NCBI GenBank assembly: GCA_016235555.1
Contig: JACRKC010000120.1
Location: forward strand, 1-45,345
Length of the DNA: 45,345 nucleotides
Reading direction: 5' to 3'
DNA from: Verrucomicrobiota bacterium
GTDB lineage: Bacteria; Verrucomicrobiota; Verrucomicrobiia; Opitutales; Opitutaceae
The notes under the pieces were generated by a model that was not told where the DNA came from, did no database searches, and saw only the letters and a program-made list of their open reading frames with translations. Position numbers and translations under genes: made by a program. Below, in pieces: positions 41,926 through 45,345 of the stretch (positions within the stretch are counted from its first letter, which is position 1; the number at the start of each line of letters is the position of its first letter).

Positions 41926-44154
41926 ATGAGCTTCGGCTCGAGCCCCACGCAGGTGCCTGCGCGCACGGATGCGCCCGGACCGGAAACGGCCCCGCGGCGC
42001 TACCGTGTGTTCATCAGCTACAGCCATGCCGACACGCCGTGGGCCGGCTGGCTCATGAAAAAACTCGAGGGCTATCGCGTGCCGGCGCGGTTCCACGGCC
42101 GGCCGGCGCCCGTCGGCGTGGTGGGCCCGCGTCTCGCGCCGGTGTTCCGCGATCGCGACGAACTGCCGACCACGAGCGACCTCGGCGAGGTCATCAAGAA
42201 CGCGCTGCGCGACTCGGCCACGCTGGTGGTGATCTGTTCGCCGAACTCCGCGAAGTCGCGCTGGGTGCTGGAGGAGATCAAGGCCTTCAAGCGGCTGCAC
42301 GGCGAGCGGCACGTCTTCGCCTTCATCGTCGCGGGCGAGCCGAAGCACGAGGGCGCGGCCGACGACTGCTTCTCGCCCGCGCTGCGCCGCGCGCTCGGGC
42401 CGGACGGCGAGCTCGACGGCCCGGCCGCCGAGGTCGTCGCCGCGGATGCCCGCGAGCACGCCGACGGCAAGGGCACGGCGTTTGTGCGGCTCGTGGCCGG
42501 CCTGCTCGGGGCGGGCTTCGATGAACTGCGCCAGCGCGAACTCCAGCGGCGCCACCGCCGGCTCACCCTGATCACGGCGGCATCGGTCGCGGGCATGGTG
42601 CTGACGTTCGGTCTCGCCGTCGCGGCCTGGCGTGCACGGGGCGAGGCGCTCGTCGCGCGCAACGACGCCGTGGTCGCACGCGACGACGCGAAGCGCGGCC
42701 GGGATCAGGCGGAAGACCTGGTCGAGTTCATGCTCGGCGACCTGCGCCGGAAACTCGATGCGGTCGGCCGCCTCGACGTGCTCGATAGCGTGGGGGAAAA
42801 GGCGGTGGACTATTATGCGCGCCAGCCGACGGAGCGGATGGACGCGCCGTCGCTGGGCCGGCGGTCGCGCGCGTTGCACTTGATCGGGGAGATGCGCGAA
42901 CAGGGGGGGCGGCTGGCGGAGGCACTCGACGTTTTTCAGCGCGGCGCCGCGACCACCGCGCTCTTGCTCGCGCAGGCCCCGGCCGACCCGCAGCGGATTT
43001 TTGATCACGCGCAGAGCGTTTTCTGGGTCGGCTTCATCGCGTGGCGGCGCGGGCAGATCGCCGCGGCCGAGCAGGCGTTCCGCGAATATCTCGACCTCGC
43101 GCAACAGTTGGTGCGCCACGACGCGCGCAACCCGGACTGGCAGGCGGAGGCTTGCTATGCGCGGAACAACATCGGCGTCGTCTTTCTCACCACGGGTCGT
43201 GCGCCGGAGGCGCTCGCGCTGTTCACTGAGAGCCGCGATACCTGGCTGCGGATCGTCACGGAAAAGCCGGCCCGCGCGTTCGACCTCGCCAACACCGTCG
43301 GGTGGCTGGCCAAGGCGCACGAGACGCTGGGTGCCTACGAACAGGCCATCGCGGAGCAGCACGAGAAGCGCCGTGCGCTGCACCTGCTCCCGGATGCCGC
43401 GACCAACCGGCGCGTGCAGCGGCAGGAGCAGACCATTGTCTTTGAACTCGCCCGGCTCGATCTCGCGCTGGGCCGGCTGCCGACCGCACTGGCCCTCGCG
43501 GGCGCCGCCGTGGAGACGGCCCAGGTTCTCGTCACGGCGGACGCTCAGAACAAATTCTGGCTCGAGCAGCTTGTAGTTTCACAAGGATTGCTGACCGAAA
43601 TCCAAATGGCGATCGGCGACCTCACGGCCGCTCGCGAAACCTCCCGCACGACGCTCGCCGGCTGTGCCAAACTGGCTGAACTTGATTCTACCGTGGCAAA
43701 CTGGCACGTCGGACTCCAAGGCCGCGCCCTCATCAACGCCGTGCGCCTCGCAACTGGATCCGAGCGCCAAGCACTCATTGAGCGATTGTCCGCTTTTCTG
43801 CTCAAGGCACAGAAGTTCTCCAGCGGCGCGCTTGATGCGTCCACGCCCAACGAGACCACCGTCGCCGAGGTGGAGCTTCGGCTGGGAAACCTGCTGGCGG
43901 GCGATGGCCGGGCCGACGAGGCCGTCACGCACTGGCGCGCATGCGCCGCCCGCCTCGCGCCCATTGTCGAGCGGACATCCCAGCTGGCGACGGCGCTGCT
44001 CGCCCAGGCCCGGCTGCGCCTCGGCGAAATTGAACCGGCCCGCGCACTCGCGCGGCGGATCGCGGCCACCCCTTTTCGGCACCCGGCTTACGCCGAACTC
44101 ACCCACTTGCTTGCCGACGGCGCGGGTCCGGCGGGAGCTCAACTCAAAAAATAG
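41926..44154 (+). CDS. TIR - transmembrane - TPR protein 2
   Basis: The 742-residue protein is a paralogue of 35085-37295. Residues about 25-190 are the TIR domain (RVFISYSHADTPWAGWLM, FRDRDELPTTSDLGEVIKNA, LVVICSPNSAKSRWVLEE), with long identical runs to copy 1 and the same candidate Glu after Trp. VGFDELRQRE is replaced by AGFDELRQRELQRRHRR, then one membrane helix near 218-234 (GMVLTFGLAVAAW). Residues about 300-730 are TPR-like helices (GRLAEALDVFQRGAATTALL, QIAAAEQAFREYLDLAQQLV, GRAPEALALFTESRDTW), more diverged from copy 1 than the TIR part. An in-frame ATG at 41713 exists but lies in the shared motif. An IDP-motif gene starts 8 bp after the stop. Confidence 0.85.
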   Translation: MSFGSSPTQVPARTDAPGPETAPRRYRVFISYSHADTPWAGWLMKKLEGYRVPARFHGRPAPVGVVGPRLAPVFRDRDELPTTSDLGEVIKNALRDSATLVVICSPNSAKSRWVLEEIKAFKRLHGERHVFAFIVAGEPKHEGAADDCFSPALRRALGPDGELDGPAAEVVAADAREHADGKGTAFVRLVAGLLGAGFDELRQRELQRRHRRLTLITAASVAGMVLTFGLAVAAWRARGEALVARNDAVVARDDAKRGRDQAEDLVEFMLGDLRRKLDAVGRLDVLDSVGEKAVDYYARQPTERMDAPSLGRRSRALHLIGEMREQGGRLAEALDVFQRGAATTALLLAQAPADPQRIFDHAQSVFWVGFIAWRRGQIAAAEQAFREYLDLAQQLVRHDARNPDWQAEACYARNNIGVVFLTTGRAPEALALFTESRDTWLRIVTEKPARAFDLANTVGWLAKAHETLGAYEQAIAEQHEKRRALHLLPDAATNRRVQRQEQTIVFELARLDLALGRLPTALALAGAAVETAQVLVTADAQNKFWLEQLVVSQGLLTEIQMAIGDLTAARETSRTTLAGCAKLAELDSTVANWHVGLQGRALINAVRLATGSERQALIERLSAFLLKAQKFSSGALDASTPNETTVAEVELRLGNLLAGDGRADEAVTHWRACAARLAPIVERTSQLATALLAQARLRLGEIEPARALARRIAATPFRHPAYAELTHLLADGAGPAGAQLKK

Positions 44155-44162
44155 GAATACAT

Positions 44163-44507
44163 ATGCCCAGCACGGTTCGCTCAGGCCCAGGCCAGATCTG
44201 CACTATCACGGTCAACACGCGGGATGGCACGGTTGACTCCAACCCCGCCACACCAACGGGACCGAACGCGGTGTTGAAATTCGTGCTCACCGGCGGGGGA
44301 AGTTGGCTATCGCCCTACATCACGATCACCGCCCCGGCCGGCATCTTTGGGACGCCGACCTTGGGCACCAACAATCAGGTGACCGTATCGGACACCAACG
44401 CCGACACCAACAAATATTCCTACACGATTTCGTATAATCCGCCCTCCGGTGCGTCGCCGCGGGCATTGGTCATCGATCCGGATATTCAGAACTCCAACGA
44501 GAACTGA
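44163..44507 (+). CDS. IDP-motif protein 2 (small, unknown function)
   Basis: The 114-residue protein is Thr-, Asn- and Gly-rich and predicted all beta (ICTITVNTRDGTV, NAVLKFVLTGGGSWLSPYIT, QVTVSDTNADTNKYSYTIS). It ends PRALVIDPDIQNSNEN, the shorter form of the IDP ending found in proteins at 37361 and 44649. There is no signal peptide and no known family. It begins 8 bp after the TIR-TPR stop, and a TAGGAA ribosome binding site overlaps that stop, so the two genes are translated from one message. Confidence 0.75.
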   Translation: MPSTVRSGPGQICTITVNTRDGTVDSNPATPTGPNAVLKFVLTGGGSWLSPYITITAPAGIFGTPTLGTNNQVTVSDTNADTNKYSYTISYNPPSGASPRALVIDPDIQNSNEN

Positions 44508-44606
44508 CCGTAGCCCATCGTGCAGGATTGGCTTCAGCCCCAGCCAGTTCATCGGACCGCTACGTTTCCAATAATATGCCTGCGCCCTCCCTTCCCGCTT
44601 GACGCC

Positions 44607-44619
44607 GGGGGGGGGGGGG
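44607..44619. repeat. Homopolymeric G tract (13 G) in the leader of IDP-motif gene 3
   Basis: Thirteen G in a row lie 29 bp upstream of the ATG at 44649, directly after TTGACG (44599-44604). Tracts of this length are prone to slipped-strand changes. If TTGACG is a -35 box, the tract would fall in the promoter spacer and its length would set expression; the -10 match is poor, so this is speculative. Confidence 0.7.
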
Positions 44620-44648
44620 CAGCTTTCCATCGAGTCGTTCCCCTCTCC

Positions 44649-45152
44649 ATGAAAAACTACCTCGTTGGAATCGCGGCCGGCCTGTGCGCCGTGTCGTTTG
44701 CCATCGCGGGCGAGAGTTCGCCCGCTCATCCCGCCGTCGTCACCCTCACCGTCGTGCAGTTTCGCGCCCTCGACGGGCTCGCGGGCGGCACGCCCTACAC
44801 CGATGCCACCACCACACTCGCCGCGCACCCGCTCGTCACGGCGGTCGGTGACGAAATCAACCCCACACTGCGCTGCCGCGGTGCGGTGGAATTCGAGATT
44901 CGCGTCGCTTCCGCCGACAAGGCGGAGAGCTACACACCCGTCGGCATCTACTTCCGTCAGCAGGCTGGTGGCGATGATGCGAATGGCGCGGCCAATTTCG
45001 CTCCCGCCGAGCGCCACGGCGCGACTTTGCGCGTGAAAAATCGTTTCGCCACGCGTGGGGCGCGCTGGGAACTTTTCGTCGTCATCCGGCGAAATTCGGA
45101 TGGCGCAATCGGCGTCATCGACCCGCCGATCGAGAATGACCAAGCGGAGTAA
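44649..45152 (+). CDS. IDP-motif protein 3, secreted
   Basis: From ATG 44649 the product is 167 residues with a clear signal peptide (MKNYLVGIAAGLCAVSFAIA, cleavage before GESS). The mature part is predicted beta (HPAVVTLTVVQFRALDG, GAVEFEIRVASAD, SYTPVGIYFRQ). The ending LFVVIRRNSDGAIGVIDPPI, then ENDQAE, matches IDP protein 1 closely, and YTPVGIYFRQ aligns with YVPLDVSWIQ of that protein, so they are homologous. It is the only one of the three with an export signal. A 13-G tract lies in its leader and a strong terminator follows. The function is unknown. Confidence 0.8.
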   Translation: MKNYLVGIAAGLCAVSFAIAGESSPAHPAVVTLTVVQFRALDGLAGGTPYTDATTTLAAHPLVTAVGDEINPTLRCRGAVEFEIRVASADKAESYTPVGIYFRQQAGGDDANGAANFAPAERHGATLRVKNRFATRGARWELFVVIRRNSDGAIGVIDPPIENDQAE

Positions 45153-45188
45153 TCCGCCGGCTGAATCTTCAGGCCATGAGGCGAAGCG

Positions 45189-45218
45189 CGCCGCTCGTTC
45201 CGACGAGCGGCGTTTTTT
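45189..45218 (+). terminator. Intrinsic terminator after the TIR-TPR/IDP locus
   Basis: A perfect 10-bp stem CGCCGCTCGT / ACGAGCGGCG closes a TCCG loop and is followed directly by six T. It ends the transcript of IDP-motif gene 3 and probably of the whole locus. Confidence 0.92.
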
Positions 45219-45255
45219 GTGCATTCACGCCGAGCACCTCAGCACGCACCGTAAC

Positions 45256-45345
45256 TGGTATTACAGGAAGTGGAGTCAGCCAGCTGTAGCGGCGGTCTGC
45301 GACCGCCGGCGATGCGCCAAGGGTCCTCGTTCGGCGGTCGCAGAC
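45256..45345. mobile_element. Short TIR element, family A, copy 5 (cut by window end)
   Basis: A diverged left end (GGTATTACAGGAAGTGGAGT) is followed by the hairpin at 45286-45308 (GTAG-CGGCGGTC-TGC-GACCGCCG) and the first 14 bases of its inverse partner from 45332. The right end lies outside the window. Confidence 0.65.

Overview
The window is a GC-rich bacterial chromosome segment that looks like Verrucomicrobiota, probably Opitutaceae or a near relative. This is inferred from gene content: a PVC-type haem CxxCH protein with HEAT-like repeats, several secreted sulfatases, minor pseudopilin genes, a one-chain pyruvate:ferredoxin oxidoreductase paired with a dihydroorotate dehydrogenase-like protein, and many GTAG-headed intergenic palindromes. 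No rRNA, tRNA, CRISPR array or phage module was recognised.

Layout. 0.5-6.2 kb: pseudopilin (type IV pilus / type II secretion-like) genes, three on + and one on -, plus a one-pass membrane protein. 6.5-7.7 kb: a thioredoxin-fold (TlpA-like) protein. 7.7-12.5 kb: nifJ and its DHOD-like partner. 12.8-17.5 kb: a secreted amidohydrolase divergent from a cytochrome-c/beta-propeller protein. 17.6-18.3 kb: a small protein overlapping a nucleotidyltransferase. 18.3-20.1 kb: sufS-sufU for Fe-S assembly. 20.4-28.1 kb: three sulfatases (one fused to an esterase), a sialidase-like protein and a REP-associated transposase. 28.2-30.0 kb: a SCO1-type copper lipoprotein and a small CxxC protein. 30.2-33.1 kb: a TIR/TolB-like membrane protein divergent from a DUF481-type outer-membrane protein. 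33.2-34.1 kb: an NmrA-like oxidoreductase. 34.6-45.2 kb: a two-copy TIR-TPR locus.

The strongest candidate for an undescribed system is 34.6-45.2 kb. Two paralogous TIR-transmembrane-TPR proteins are each followed at once by a small protein ending in an IDP-x-(L/I)-x-N motif. A third such protein, with a signal peptide, closes the locus before a perfect intrinsic terminator and has a 13-G tract in its leader. Between the two copies lie a four-helix membrane protein, a small protein and a secreted beta-rich protein. Both TIR-TPR genes carry the same 15-bp motif upstream.

The intergenic DNA is dominated by palindromic repeats. GTAG-headed hairpins sit in inverted pairs, several groups flank the RAYT gene, and at five genes the hairpin's own GTAG supplies the TAG stop codon. 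Two families of short elements with terminal inverted repeats have copies bounded by 9-bp direct repeats; one copy splits a degenerate gene remnant and another lies in the leader of the first TIR-TPR gene.
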